Assembly (NCBI RefSeq): GCF_000955905.1
Contig: NZ_CP011097.1
Span: 1,204,582 to 1,268,581, forward strand
Reading direction: 5' to 3'
Origin: Candidatus Nitrosotenuis cloacae
Lineage (GTDB): Archaea > Thermoproteota > Nitrososphaeria > Nitrososphaerales > Nitrosopumilaceae
Length of the DNA: 64,000 nucleotides
Numbering within the stretch: position 1 is the stretch's first letter; each line of letters starts with the position of its first letter. The translations under genes were made by a program, and so were the position numbers. A model generated the notes under the pieces. It was not told the origin of the DNA, did no database searches, and saw nothing but the letters and a program-made list of their open reading frames with translations. Shown piece by piece: positions 25,290 through 34,260 of the stretch.

Positions 25290-25727
25290 CTACTTGAAAA
25301 CATTGATTGTTGTAGAGTCATGGATTTTTTGATCCATACCATATGCGAACGACTCTATCACATATCGCCCCTCTAGGATGTGTGTATTGTCGTTTTTTAG
25401 CTGATTCCACGATATGGTGATCTTTTCTTTTGGTGCTAAATTGGTTCCCTCTGAGAATGCTGAATAGAATTCGGTTCCATCAAGGGCACGCACTCGAAGA
25501 CTCGGCGCCATATTTGAAAAAGAGACATCGACTGTTCCAGTGTTGATTATCTCGACCGCAATGGTGTCGTTTATGGTGTAATCCGATTTGTCGGTAAGAA
25601 TTGAAATTGATGCGCCTTCTATGAATTTTAGATCATTGCTATTGTAGGTTTTTTGCAGATAAACTCCCAGGATTAGTGCGGATGATACCCCTACAATTAT
25701 TGCAATCAGTAATCCCTTTGGAATCAT
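25290..25727 (-). CDS. Membrane-anchored protein with an extracellular beta domain
   Basis: 145 residues. One N-terminal hydrophobic helix (about 6-25, LLIAIIVGVSSALILGVYL) would anchor it with the rest outside the cell. The remainder looks like an immunoglobulin-like beta-sandwich (repeated strands such as AVEIINTGTVDVSF and YVIESFAYG), resembling small secreted proteins with NDxxxVEI(x)NTG patterns. It overlaps the Cbf5 stop by 4 bases, an odd partner for a pseudouridine synthase. Function unknown. Confidence 0.7.
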   Translation of the reverse strand: MIPKGLLIAIIVGVSSALILGVYLQKTYNSNDLKFIEGASISILTDKSDYTINDTIAVEIINTGTVDVSFSNMAPSLRVRALDGTEFYSAFSEGTNLAPKEKITISWNQLKNDNTHILEGRYVIESFAYGMDQKIHDSTTINVFK

Positions 25728-26686
25728 TCTGATGGTTTGGATTTGGATCGCCAGTTCTTTGGATAGGTGTTTGGTGCCATGATTATTCTTCTTGTCTGAA
25801 ACGCATATCCTTTGGTGGCATCCTTGATTTGCTCGGTGGTAAGAAGTGCCTCCGCAAGTGCCACTACCTCACCCTTTTGAGTATAGACCCCAACAAGATC
25901 ACCCTTTGTGATATTGTGGGATAATTGTAGGATGCCTGGAATTGCAAGCTGTGCGCCATGACACAGTGCATCCACTGCGGAGTCACGAATTATGACTGAT
26001 TTTATTTCGGATAGAGCCCTTTCTATTGGGATGATTATCTTTTTTAGTTTGGAATCGTCATTTTTTTCCTCCCATGTTGCAAATGCCTCTGCCACTTCGT
26101 GTAGTGTAACAAGCTCGCTCTCATGGAATTGATGGACACGTGAACGTCTAAGCTCAATCATTGTGGCTCCAGGCCCTAATAGTTCTCCAATGTCATAGTA
26201 GAGTTTTCGGATATAGGTTCCTGCCTCGCATAACACCCGCAATAACAATAGTCGCTCTTTTTGTTCCACCACATCCAGCTCGTAAATGGTTCGAGTTCTT
26301 GTCTGTCTCAGAACTGCGGAACGTTGTGGTGGTTTTTGATAAATCTCACCGATGAATAATTTCAGAATCGCATCTAGTTTTTCTTTGTTTGGCAAAGAAT
26401 GCAATCTGCCCAAACCATAGTATTCCTTTGGGCCCATAAGCAATACTCCCAATGCCTTTGTTGCCTCACCCAACCCAAGCGGCAATACACCAGAGACCTG
26501 AGGATCAAGTGTTCCACTGTGGCCAATCTTTGGCAGTTTTAGGATTCGCTTTGCCCATGCAACGGTTTCATGGCTTGTGGGTCCTGGCGGCTTGTCCAAA
26601 AGAATCAAACCATAATTGAGCAAGTCCTTGACTGATCTTTGATCATAATACACTCCATATGCATCGTTTGTGATGTCTTGGTCCAC
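25724..26686 (-). CDS. cbf5: H/ACA RNP pseudouridine synthase Cbf5
   Basis: 320 residues from GTG 26686. Catalytic Asp in HSGTLDPQVSGVLP; N-terminal LLNYGLILLDKPPGPTSHE; a C-terminal PUA domain (about 230-305) that binds ACA and tRNA. Works with L7Ae, Nop10 and Gar1 guided by H/ACA RNA, and also makes psi55 in tRNA. MGPKEYYGLGRLH differs a little from the common KEYxxxMxLH. It is the last of the conserved secY-adk-DUF106-cmk-cbf5 run. Confidence 0.93.
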   Translation of the reverse strand: MDQDITNDAYGVYYDQRSVKDLLNYGLILLDKPPGPTSHETVAWAKRILKLPKIGHSGTLDPQVSGVLPLGLGEATKALGVLLMGPKEYYGLGRLHSLPNKEKLDAILKLFIGEIYQKPPQRSAVLRQTRTRTIYELDVVEQKERLLLLRVLCEAGTYIRKLYYDIGELLGPGATMIELRRSRVHQFHESELVTLHEVAEAFATWEEKNDDSKLKKIIIPIERALSEIKSVIIRDSAVDALCHGAQLAIPGILQLSHNITKGDLVGVYTQKGEVVALAEALLTTEQIKDATKGYAFQTRRIIMAPNTYPKNWRSKSKPSE

Positions 26687-26715
26687 TTCGAGTAGGTTTT
26701 GGAGTTGCGGTAGGC

Positions 26716-27276
26716 TCAGATCAGTTCCCTTACCTTTTGAATTGCAGCATCCAGCACAGATTTGGCATCTAATCCGTCGGTGTTGATTATAATATCAAAT
26801 GTGGATAAATCATCGCCAAAATCAAATCCATAGAGCTTTTTGTATAGTGCCTTGTTTTCCTCGTATCGTTTTTTGACTATTTCTAGTGCATCGGAAATCT
26901 CCATGTTGTCTCTGGTTTGCATTCTTTTTGCGCTGTTTTGCCTGCTTCCGCCAAGCCAGATCTTGATTCCACCTTGGACAAGCCAAGGTAATGTATAGCT
27001 TGTAATGACTACATTTCCTTTGAGAAAGATCTCTTTTAGTTTTTCATCTACCTTTTTGTCAAATTCATAGTTGTCTTTTCGTTGACTAAGAAAAGCCATG
27101 CCCTCCTTTGTGTCCCACCAGTCGTCTCCTTTTGTCTCAAAGCCTTGTTCTTGTGCCAGCTCTTTTAGCACATCGCCGCCACTGAGACTCTTCATACCAA
27201 ATGCTGACGCCAGTCCCTTTGATACAGTAGTCTTGCCAATAGCAGGAGGTCCTGAGATAATTATTGATTTTTGCAA
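26716..27276 (-). CDS. cmk: Cytidylate kinase (archaeal type)
   Basis: 186 residues. P-loop ISGPPAIGKTTVSKGLA at residues 6-22 and a DDWWDTKEG region typical of archaeal Cmk. Phosphorylates CMP/dCMP with ATP. The gene sits between DUF106 (2-base gap) and cbf5 as in most archaea, although the ribosomal genes rpl34e and rpl14e that often interrupt this order are missing here. Confidence 0.9.
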   Translation of the reverse strand: MQKSIIISGPPAIGKTTVSKGLASAFGMKSLSGGDVLKELAQEQGFETKGDDWWDTKEGMAFLSQRKDNYEFDKKVDEKLKEIFLKGNVVITSYTLPWLVQGGIKIWLGGSRQNSAKRMQTRDNMEISDALEIVKKRYEENKALYKKLYGFDFGDDLSTFDIIINTDGLDAKSVLDAAIQKVRELI

Positions 27277-27278
27277 GC

Positions 27279-27896
27279 CTAGGTGAGATCCATCGATGTC
27301 TTGGTCAGCTTCATTATTATTCCACTAAATGCAATTGAGCCAAGAAAGTACCAACCCCAGAAATAGACTTCATGTTCGTTATGACAAATCTTTCCATCGA
27401 CCTTAGCAGCAGGACAGGTAATTGAGAAAAAGTCTCCTGGAAGTATGTTTAGCGAGACTGGTGAGATGGCCACAGTGTATGCAAACAGTGGAGGCAATAC
27501 GAAATAAAAGATCAAAATCAGCGGGACAAATGTTATCATCATTGGTCGCATGTTCATCTGCATCATCTCTTGGTTTAGTCTGCTCATGTACGCTGACTTT
27601 TTGTTCAGATCTGCTTGTTTTGCGGCATCTTTTGATCTAAATGCAGACATTCTCTCCTTTTGCCAAGCTCTTGTTTCCTTCATTATTCTCTGAAGCTTTT
27701 CTTGGTCTACCAGCTTTCGTCGTACCACGGCATTGAAGAGATTCAGCAATAATGAGAAACCCAAGATTCCAAACATGGATGGAATGATTCCTTTCACTAT
27801 TGGATCTGCGCTTCCAAGTGGGCCTTGATGCATACCAAACAGATCTCCTTGCAAAAAGATTGATTCCAAAAAGTGCAGTATTATGATTGGTTCCAT
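27279..27896 (-). CDS. DUF106 membrane protein, EMC3/YidC-like insertase
   Basis: 205 residues. Hydrophobic segments at about 36-56, 118-142 and 178-198, with a cytoplasmic charged coiled hairpin between the first two (KETRAWQKERMSAFRSKD...NQEMMQMNM), the layout of the Oxa1 superfamily archaeal Ylp1/DUF106. Probably inserts membrane proteins with SecYE and FtsY, whose genes are nearby. Two Cys (FSITCPAAK, KICHNE) lie in the extracytoplasmic loop. Located three bases from adkA. Confidence 0.87.
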   Translation of the reverse strand: MEPIIILHFLESIFLQGDLFGMHQGPLGSADPIVKGIIPSMFGILGFSLLLNLFNAVVRRKLVDQEKLQRIMKETRAWQKERMSAFRSKDAAKQADLNKKSAYMSRLNQEMMQMNMRPMMITFVPLILIFYFVLPPLFAYTVAISPVSLNILPGDFFSITCPAAKVDGKICHNEHEVYFWGWYFLGSIAFSGIIMKLTKTSMDLT

Positions 27897-27899
27897 TTT

Positions 27900-28478
27900 T
27901 TAAAGACCTATTGCGTTTATTACCTCAAGGGCAGCTTCTTCAACCTTTCCTTCGGTGTTTAGAATTGATTTCATCGGAGAGCCAGTCAATACGACACAGC
28001 TAGACAGCATTGCCTCCTGGACTGCGAGTTCTTTTTTTATTTGATCAATTGATATGATGTCACGAGTTCTGGTATTATCCTTCATTCTGCGGTTGTATAT
28101 CTCCTCAGGCCTTGCAGAGACTGCAATAAAGTTTGCAGGTTTGAGCAAGTCCAACACAGGATATGGCAATCCTGGATAGAAGCCTTCCTTTGTTGAGATG
28201 AATGCGTGTGTATCAATAATTACCAAATCGTCTGAAAAGCCCGCAATTTTTTTGGCAGCCATTGCTTGGAGGTGCTTTTGCTCCTCTACTGCCAGCTTTC
28301 TGAGCTCGTCTCGGTTTTCAATTCCTAGTTTTTTTGCCTCCTCAAACATTACTGTGCCAAAGCTGTGAACACTGACGCTCTTGTTTTTGCTTTTTAGGAT
28401 CTCTACTATTTTTGTAACTAGTGTTGTTTTGCCAGCACCTGCAATGCCCACAATTATTACTTTTTTACTTTCTGCCAA
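27900..28478 (-). CDS. adkA: Adenylate kinase (archaeal AdkA type)
   Basis: 192 residues from TTG 28478, which begins LAESKKVIIVGIAGAGKTTLV; the longer frame to 28505 lies inside secY. P-loop GIAGAGKT; LVIIDTHAFI and RRMKDNTRTRDI are typical of the trimeric archaeal enzyme, unrelated in length to bacterial Adk. Converts ATP and AMP to 2 ADP. The start overlaps the secY stop by 14 bases. Confidence 0.9.
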   Translation of the reverse strand: MAESKKVIIVGIAGAGKTTLVTKIVEILKSKNKSVSVHSFGTVMFEEAKKLGIENRDELRKLAVEEQKHLQAMAAKKIAGFSDDLVIIDTHAFISTKEGFYPGLPYPVLDLLKPANFIAVSARPEEIYNRRMKDNTRTRDIISIDQIKKELAVQEAMLSSCVVLTGSPMKSILNTEGKVEEAALEVINAIGL

Positions 28479-29895
28479 GCAACGCACCCAGACGAGGCAT
28501 AACAACTTCTACTTGTTCTCGAACTAGTTGTTGATAGTAATTGATCAGAATGTCTACCATCAATAGAATTCCAATACCACTTCCAAATACGCCAAGCACA
28601 TCAGATGCACCTGCCAAAGCGCCAAGTATCGCTGAACCAATTATTGTTACAGATGGGATGTATTTGGCCAGTAGTGATTCGACGGGTTGGTTTGATCTTC
28701 TAAATCCTGGGACTTGAACGTCGGCATCCAAGAGGTTCTTTGCTGCACTCTTTGGAGATAATCCTCCAAGCTCGACCCACAATCTTCCAAACACTACTAC
28801 AATACTTATCATAAACAAGACATAGGCCACAGCACGTATTGGGTCTTGGGCTGCCAGGTCCAGTCCTCTTGGTGGCGTGATGTAATAGACAATTCCGCCC
28901 ATTGGTGTTGATGGACTTTGCGGATCAAATTGTGCTAGAAAATTAAACAGTGGATTATTGTTTCTTGGATTGAAATTGGCCCACATCATCTGTCCGATGA
29001 ATACTGCGTTTGCGGTAAGTGCGGATGCCAAAATTACTGGGATGTTGGATACATACATGAGTTTGATTGGATATGTTGCCGAAAAACCCCTATACTTTGT
29101 TGAGACAATTGGGATCTCGACTTTGATTGCCTGAGTGTAAACTAGAATCAACAGGATACCGGCCGTAATTCCTAGACCAAACATGCTTGGAAGCTGATTA
29201 GACCTAAACAGAATGTTTGCAACATCGCCCTGTGCAAAAGATTGTGCAGCATACGGCATTATTCCAATAAACCCACCATCGCCTGCAGGCAATGGACTAA
29301 AGAGGCTCCATAGAATCTGCTGGGCAACACCTGCCATGATAAATAGACTGATTCCACTACCAAGACCCCATCCCTTCTGGATTAGCTCGTCTAGGAACAT
29401 GATGATAATAGAGGCTGCAATTAGCTGACCAATGATAACATACAAGACCGTTGGGTTTGCAATTCCTGGTCCATACACTGCTATTGCATATACGACAGAC
29501 TCTACAATAATTACAATATAGGTAACAAGTTTTGTTGCAGTTTGGAATACTCCTCGCTCATCTGGCTTGGTAAAGTCAAACTTTAGTATCTCAGAGCCTT
29601 TGAGTAACTGCATCAAGAGTCCTGCAGTGACTATAGGTCCGATTCCAAGCTCGACTAGGGTTCCTTGTTGGGATGCAAAAATTACTCTGGCAAACTGTAG
29701 GAAATCAAACTGTGGGGCTGTTGCTCCAAAAAGAGGAGTTTGGCCCATGACTTGATAAATCAGTAGTGCAATTCCGCACCAAATCAGTCTGGTTGGGAGT
29801 GATAGTTTCTTTTTTGGCTTTGGAACCTGAACTAGATAGGGTTCTGTTTTTTCAACTATTCTTTTTATAATTCCAGTTGTTGTGCTTTCACTCAA
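28465..29895 (-). CDS. secY: Protein translocase subunit SecY
   Basis: 476 residues, ten hydrophobic helices. Diagnostic stretches are PLFGATAPQFDFLQ (plug region), GIGPIVTAGLLMQLLKGSE, GLGSGISLFIMAGVAQQI and IPIVSTKYRGFSATYPIKLMYVSNIPVI. Forms the membrane pore with SecE (gene at 41611). It overlaps the L15 stop by 8 bases and adkA by 14, as part of the spc operon tail. Confidence 0.96.
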   Translation of the reverse strand: MSESTTTGIIKRIVEKTEPYLVQVPKPKKKLSLPTRLIWCGIALLIYQVMGQTPLFGATAPQFDFLQFARVIFASQQGTLVELGIGPIVTAGLLMQLLKGSEILKFDFTKPDERGVFQTATKLVTYIVIIVESVVYAIAVYGPGIANPTVLYVIIGQLIAASIIIMFLDELIQKGWGLGSGISLFIMAGVAQQILWSLFSPLPAGDGGFIGIMPYAAQSFAQGDVANILFRSNQLPSMFGLGITAGILLILVYTQAIKVEIPIVSTKYRGFSATYPIKLMYVSNIPVILASALTANAVFIGQMMWANFNPRNNNPLFNFLAQFDPQSPSTPMGGIVYYITPPRGLDLAAQDPIRAVAYVLFMISIVVVFGRLWVELGGLSPKSAAKNLLDADVQVPGFRRSNQPVESLLAKYIPSVTIIGSAILGALAGASDVLGVFGSGIGILLMVDILINYYQQLVREQVEVVMPRLGALLGRK

Positions 29896-30310
29896 CAGTC
29901 AACACCTCGCCCCCGGCCTTTTTGATCTTTTCTGCTGCGGATTCAGTGTATCGCTCGACTTTAACAGAGTAGGCATTCTTTGTTTGCCCACCGCCAAGAA
30001 GTTTATCGTATCCAAGGCTTGCAAGATCGATGAGCTTCTTTGCTCCTTCTTGCTTGCCGTGTTTTGCGAAAATGTCGTCTAGGTCTCTTACACTGGTCCA
30101 CTTTTTGGTGATGATCGGGTGAGGTGGATGAGTAGAATCATGACCGAAATGATCAGGATTTTCTTTGAGCAATGTGCTGAATAGGTGCTTGTGCAGACCA
30201 GACTGTCCAAGTCCTCCTTTGTGGCCGCTTGCTCTGTGTTGGCCAATCTGTCCCCAACCGTGGGTTCTAGAACCTCGGAACTTTCTGGTCTTTCTTAGTC
30301 GAGTTGCCAT
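29888..30310 (-). CDS. rpl15: Large-subunit ribosomal protein L15
   Basis: 140 residues; starts MATRLRKTRKFRGSRTHGWGQIGQHRASGHKGG, the archaeal L15 signature, with the L15/L18e fold at the C-terminus (KAGGEVLTVE). Assembles late in the 50S subunit. One base separates it from rpl30. Confidence 0.95.
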   Translation of the reverse strand: MATRLRKTRKFRGSRTHGWGQIGQHRASGHKGGLGQSGLHKHLFSTLLKENPDHFGHDSTHPPHPIITKKWTSVRDLDDIFAKHGKQEGAKKLIDLASLGYDKLLGGGQTKNAYSVKVERYTESAAEKIKKAGGEVLTVE

Positions 30311-30311
30311 C

Positions 30312-30779
30312 TTAGATCATTTTCCTGACAAGCTCGATGAGGTCTTTGTTTTTGCCCAAGATTCCGCCTTCGCCGTATGTCTTGCGTGTGCTTCGCTTAA
30401 AGCCGCGCTTTGGTGGAGCAAGTGCGAACCAAGGTTTGATTGGTTTTAGTTTATTCATAGACAGTTTGCCTTCAGAAATTGATGATGCTAGCTCATCAAT
30501 GGACTTGAAGCCTAGTTTGGTGAGATCATCATTTGAGATTTTCTTGTAGCCTTCCTTTCTTCCTTTTTTGCTAAAGAGCTCCTTTGCAATGTCTGCACTG
30601 ACCTCTTGCCAAGAGATGTAGTGTTTTATTCTGTCCAGCATGCCAAGCGTGTTTTCTTTGGCAGGAATTATGGTAGCTCGGAATTTCTTATCCAGTTTTA
30701 ATAGTTGAAGGGTTGTCTTTGCCCAGTATGGGACGTTGATTTGTCCGCTCATTCTTACAACAAGATATGCTTTTGCCAT
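30312..30779 (-). CDS. rpl30: Large-subunit ribosomal protein L30
   Basis: 155 residues, archaeal/eukaryotic length (L7e family). YLVVRMSGQINVPYWAKTTLQLLKL is the conserved start; the C-terminal part carries RGFKRSTRKTYGEGGILG. Operon position between S5 and L15 is standard. Confidence 0.95.
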   Translation of the reverse strand: MAKAYLVVRMSGQINVPYWAKTTLQLLKLDKKFRATIIPAKENTLGMLDRIKHYISWQEVSADIAKELFSKKGRKEGYKKISNDDLTKLGFKSIDELASSISEGKLSMNKLKPIKPWFALAPPKRGFKRSTRKTYGEGGILGKNKDLIELVRKMI

Positions 30780-30785
30780 TTATTC

Positions 30786-31487
30786 TCAACCTTGACTAAA
30801 TGTCTGTCTTAGACACTCTAGAATTGCCTTTGATGTAGAGTTCATTGTTGCAGTAGAGCCTTTTGCAGTAGTCCATGCGTCCTTGAGTCCGGCTAGTTTG
30901 AGCAGGTTTCTGATTTTTCCACCAGCCACTAGTCCCAGTCCTCTTGGTGCTGGAACTATCTCCACGACTACACTTCCACCTTTGCCCCTGACCTTGAATG
31001 GTACAGAGTGGGCTTGGTCGCATCTGCACTCCCAACTTCCACAGCCTAGTTTGATTGGGCTTACGTTAAGAAAAGCATTAGTTGTTGCCTTTTCGATTGC
31101 AACTCTCATTTGTTTTGATTTTCCTTGTCCTATTCCTAGCCAGCCGTTTCCGTTTCCTGCAGCTACTAGGGCCTTGAATTTAGTTTGCTGGCCGTTTGGT
31201 GTCATTTTCTGAACCATGCCAACATCGATTACTTCGCTTTTTAGATCCGGCAATAATTTTTTGATAATTCCCGCCTCTTGAATTCTTAATCCGTTTGAAT
31301 AAATCTCATCCATGTTAGTGATAAGACCTGCTGCCACTTTTTTGCCAAGCTCGGTTCTTGGAACCCAGACTACCTCCTCTTCCTTTCTTGGGCCACGGTT
31401 TGGTCGTCCCGATCTTTCAGGTCTTCCAAATCTTCCTGGGCCGCCTTGTCTTTCTTGGCCTGGTTTAGTTTGAACGGTTCCACTCAT
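30786..31487 (-). CDS. rps5: Small-subunit ribosomal protein S5
   Basis: 233 residues. An N-terminal Gly/Arg-rich extension (about residues 8-35, with repeated GR) precedes WVPRTELGKKVAAGLI. The S5 core shows GNGNGWLGIGQGK and PAPRGLGLVAGGKIRNLLKLAG. A CxxxxCxCxxAHS stretch (CGSWECRCDQAHSVPF) is typical of archaeal S5. Adjoins L30 and L18. Confidence 0.95.
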   Translation of the reverse strand: MSGTVQTKPGQERQGGPGRFGRPERSGRPNRGPRKEEEVVWVPRTELGKKVAAGLITNMDEIYSNGLRIQEAGIIKKLLPDLKSEVIDVGMVQKMTPNGQQTKFKALVAAGNGNGWLGIGQGKSKQMRVAIEKATTNAFLNVSPIKLGCGSWECRCDQAHSVPFKVRGKGGSVVVEIVPAPRGLGLVAGGKIRNLLKLAGLKDAWTTAKGSTATMNSTSKAILECLRQTFSQG

Positions 31488-31488
31488 T

Positions 31489-31971
31489 CTACTTTACCTC
31501 GCTGTCTATGGCTGATTTTATCTTTGCAATATCGTTTTTTATTTTGAGATGATCGCCATTAATTCTGGTTGCGTCTGGGAAGGTCTCCTCGCTTGCTGGA
31601 ATTTCGAGACCTGCATCAATTACTCCTTTTAGTGCAGCTGCCATTCTTTGGGTGTATTTTCTAGTGCCACTATACAAAATTGCCTCCTTTGTTCCAGAGG
31701 AGAGTGCCTTTTTGCCGGCCAAATAGCCAGTAAGATACGCCGCTGGGACATTTTTCCTAGAGCCTTTCCAGCCTTTTGCAATTAGAAATCTAGAGTGCGC
31801 CGATGCAACTACCTTATCTCCAGTAAATTCTGGTTTGTGAATCTGTACAAGAACATTTTCATTTGAGGTTTGGACTGTGATAAAATCCGCTCTGCCCATA
31901 AGCATTAGCTTTCGCTTCTTATAGTTGGTCTTTTCCTCACGTAAACGTCGTAGTATAACTGAATAAGCCAT
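31489..31971 (-). CDS. rpl18: Large-subunit ribosomal protein L18
   Basis: 160 residues; starts YSVILRRLREEKTNYKKRKLML and contains AYLTGYLAGKKAL and VIDAGLEIPASEETFPDATRI, archaeal L18. Binds 5S rRNA. First ribosomal gene of this operon piece; L32e and L19e, which normally precede it, are at 39657-40506 instead. Confidence 0.95.
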   Translation of the reverse strand: MAYSVILRRLREEKTNYKKRKLMLMGRADFITVQTSNENVLVQIHKPEFTGDKVVASAHSRFLIAKGWKGSRKNVPAAYLTGYLAGKKALSSGTKEAILYSGTRKYTQRMAAALKGVIDAGLEIPASEETFPDATRINGDHLKIKNDIAKIKSAIDSEVK

Positions 31972-32011
31972 TGCGATATTGGTGAACTTTTGGAGCTGCT
32001 CTTATAAACGA

Positions 32012-32917
32012 TTAGATGTCTAGCGACGCAAGCAATGCCTTTTGAGAATGCAGACGATTCTCCGCCTCATCCCACACTACAGACTGTGGGCCATCAATTA
32101 CAGATGATGTTACCTCTTGATCTCTCTTTGCTGGAAGACAGTGCATAAAGATGCAGGATTTTTTTGCTTTTGACATCAAAGCTGTATTGACCTGATACTT
32201 TGGAAGGAATTTTTTGATTCGTTTTGGGTCATCGTGGATTGAAACAAAGGTATCGGTAACTATGACGTCGGCATTCTTGGCTGCTTTTTGTGGATCCTGA
32301 CTTAGATCGATGTCGACTAGCTTTTTGCAGTCTTTGACTAGAGATTGGTTTGGCCCAAACTCTTTTGGGGTTGCAATCGACATTGATATGCCGACCTTTG
32401 AGCAACCAATCATCATTGAATTGCACACATTGTTTCCATCGCCAATCCAGGCAAGGTGCAATCCGTCTAGTTTTCCTTTCTTTTCTTTTATTGTCATGAG
32501 ATCCGCCAAAATTTGGCATGGATGGTATGAGTTGGACAGACCATTAATCACCGGGATGGTGGCGTTTTCTGCCAGCATCTCGACTGTGGAATGATCATAG
32601 ACTCGTGCCATTACAACATCTACATATCGTGAGAGTGTTTTTGCAGTGTCTTCTATGGTTTCTCCGCGAGATATCTGCAGGTCTTGCGACGATAAGTTAA
32701 TTGCGTGCCCCCCAAGCTGGAACATTCCAGTCTCAAAGCTGATTCGGGTTCGAGTCGAGGGCTTTTGAAATATCATTGCAAGTGTTTTGTTTTTGAGCAG
32801 CGGTTTTGAGATTCCTTTTTTGAGATCTTTTTTTAGCTTGATTGCCAAGTCTATTGTTTGTATGATCTCTTTTTTGTCAAGCTCATCCAGTGTTAGAATA
32901 TCTTTAGTTTTGATCAT
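32012..32917 (-). CDS. argF: Ornithine carbamoyltransferase
   Basis: About 301 residues from ATG 32917 (a start at 32929 is also open). Carbamoyl-phosphate site STRTRISFE, HPCQILADLMT, and ornithine-side HCLPAKR, all intact. Makes citrulline in arginine synthesis. The start overlaps the ftsY stop by 4 bases, an unusual coupling with the protein-targeting gene. Confidence 0.94.
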   Translation of the reverse strand: MIKTKDILTLDELDKKEIIQTIDLAIKLKKDLKKGISKPLLKNKTLAMIFQKPSTRTRISFETGMFQLGGHAINLSSQDLQISRGETIEDTAKTLSRYVDVVMARVYDHSTVEMLAENATIPVINGLSNSYHPCQILADLMTIKEKKGKLDGLHLAWIGDGNNVCNSMMIGCSKVGISMSIATPKEFGPNQSLVKDCKKLVDIDLSQDPQKAAKNADVIVTDTFVSIHDDPKRIKKFLPKYQVNTALMSKAKKSCIFMHCLPAKRDQEVTSSVIDGPQSVVWDEAENRLHSQKALLASLDI

Positions 32918-34251
32918 TTCTTTAACCAACCGAAAAGTCCTTTCTTCTTTGGCTTTTCTTCCTTATCTTCTTTAAGTTTGTCTTGCTCCTCCTCTGATTC
33001 ATCTTCTGGTTCTTCTATTTTTTCGGCCTTTGGTTCCTGTCCCGGTTTTGGACGACCACTTGCAACCCACTTTCGGATCTTGTCTGCCATTGCAAATGCC
33101 TCATCATCGTTTTCTGGGGGTGGAACATCATACAAGTCAGCATATTTTGAGATATCTGCATCGTTGATTCCTTCGAATGGATCCTCATTCTTCTTTTTCT
33201 TTGGTTCTGGTTTTGGTTCTGGTTTTGGTTCTGGTTTTGGTTCTGGTTTTGGTTCTGGTTTTGGTTCTGGTTTTGGTTCTGGTTTTGGTTCTGGTTTTGG
33301 TTCTGGTTTTGGTTCTGGTTTTGGTTCTGGTGTAGCAATTGTAAAGCCTTCCCCAAATACGGTCTCTAGGAAAAGTTTCTTATCAAATGGCCTCAGATCT
33401 GCATATTCTTGACCCATTCCAACATACAAAACTGGCTTTGCAGTTATTTTTACAATAGATAATGCTGCACCACCTCGTGCATCGGCATCGCTTTTTGTCA
33501 GTATTGCACCATCAAATGTAGTGTGCTGGAAAAACTCACGCGCTTGATTTACGGTGTCATTTCCTGCAAGTGAATCGCCAACAAAGATTTTTAGATCAGG
33601 GTTTACAACTTTGGTTATTTTTTCAATTTGATCCATGAGATTTTTGCTTGTCTGCATTCTTCCAGCAGTGTCAATTAACACACAGTCAATTTTGTGAGAT
33701 TTTGCATACAATACTGCATCACGTGCAACAGCTGCTGGATCTGCACCATAGTTCTGCGCTACAGTCTTGATGTTGAGTCTGTTTGCATGTTCGGTTAGCT
33801 GTTCAATTGCACCGGCTCGGAATGTATCGGCAGCTGCAACTACGACTGAAAATTTGTTTTGTTTTAAGAGGTATGCTAGCTTGGCAAGGGTGGTGGTTTT
33901 CCCAGTACCATTGATTCCAACAAATAGTATTATGCACGGCTCATTTGTTGTCTTTTTGGAATTAATCTTGGCAAAAATATCCACATTTCCTGCAATATCA
34001 AACAGGCCGGAAATTGTTCCAATTAGATTATCTTTGACAAATTTTTCGATTTCTTTTTTCTCAACTGCGGTTCCAATTAGATTCTTTTTCAAATCGGATT
34101 TGATAGAATCGATTACCTCGGTTGCTACATCAGATTCCATGAGTGCGATTTCTAGCTGAAATAAAACATCATCAACGTCGCTTTCCTTTAGCTCCTTCTC
34201 TCCTAGGGATTTAGCAACAGATGAAAATGCATTGCGTAGTTTCTCAAACAT
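32914..34251 (-). CDS. ftsY: Signal recognition particle receptor FtsY with C-terminal acidic tail
   Basis: 445 residues from ATG 34251 (GTG 34260 also possible). N domain about 1-80, G domain about 85-308: FVGINGTGKTTTLAKLAY, VVAAADTFRAGAIEQL, IDTAGRMQTSKNLM, TKSDADARGGAAL. After the G domain comes a block of eleven PEPK repeats, then an acidic/basic tail ending LFGWLKK. In most FtsY the charged region is N-terminal, so the order here is reversed. Targets SRP-ribosome complexes to SecY. Sits between pfdA and argF. Confidence 0.94.
   Translation of the reverse strand: MFEKLRNAFSSVAKSLGEKELKESDVDDVLFQLEIALMESDVATEVIDSIKSDLKKNLIGTAVEKKEIEKFVKDNLIGTISGLFDIAGNVDIFAKINSKKTTNEPCIILFVGINGTGKTTTLAKLAYLLKQNKFSVVVAAADTFRAGAIEQLTEHANRLNIKTVAQNYGADPAAVARDAVLYAKSHKIDCVLIDTAGRMQTSKNLMDQIEKITKVVNPDLKIFVGDSLAGNDTVNQAREFFQHTTFDGAILTKSDADARGGAALSIVKITAKPVLYVGMGQEYADLRPFDKKLFLETVFGEGFTIATPEPKPEPKPEPKPEPKPEPKPEPKPEPKPEPKPEPKPEPKPEPKKKKNEDPFEGINDADISKYADLYDVPPPENDDEAFAMADKIRKWVASGRPKPGQEPKAEKIEEPEDESEEEQDKLKEDKEEKPKKKGLFGWLKK
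33203..33330 (-). repeat. 12-bp minisatellite inside ftsY
   Basis: Ten perfect copies of a 12-base unit (plus strand GGTTCTGGTTTT) followed by an 8-base partial copy. Each unit encodes Pro-Glu-Pro-Lys. The copies are identical at the DNA level, so the array is likely young or unstable in copy number. Confidence 0.97.
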
Positions 34252-34260
34252 AAAAACCAC

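Noticed and set aside
33203-33330. Possible CRISPR array
   Set aside because: The 12-bp units are directly adjacent, without spacers, and encode PEPK in frame.
32978-33412. Long opposite-strand and shifted frames rich in Gly-Ser-Gly-Phe or Asn-Gln across the repeat
   Set aside because: They are artefacts of the 12-bp ftsY repeat, which is open in several frames. The FtsY frame is the one with GTPase motifs.
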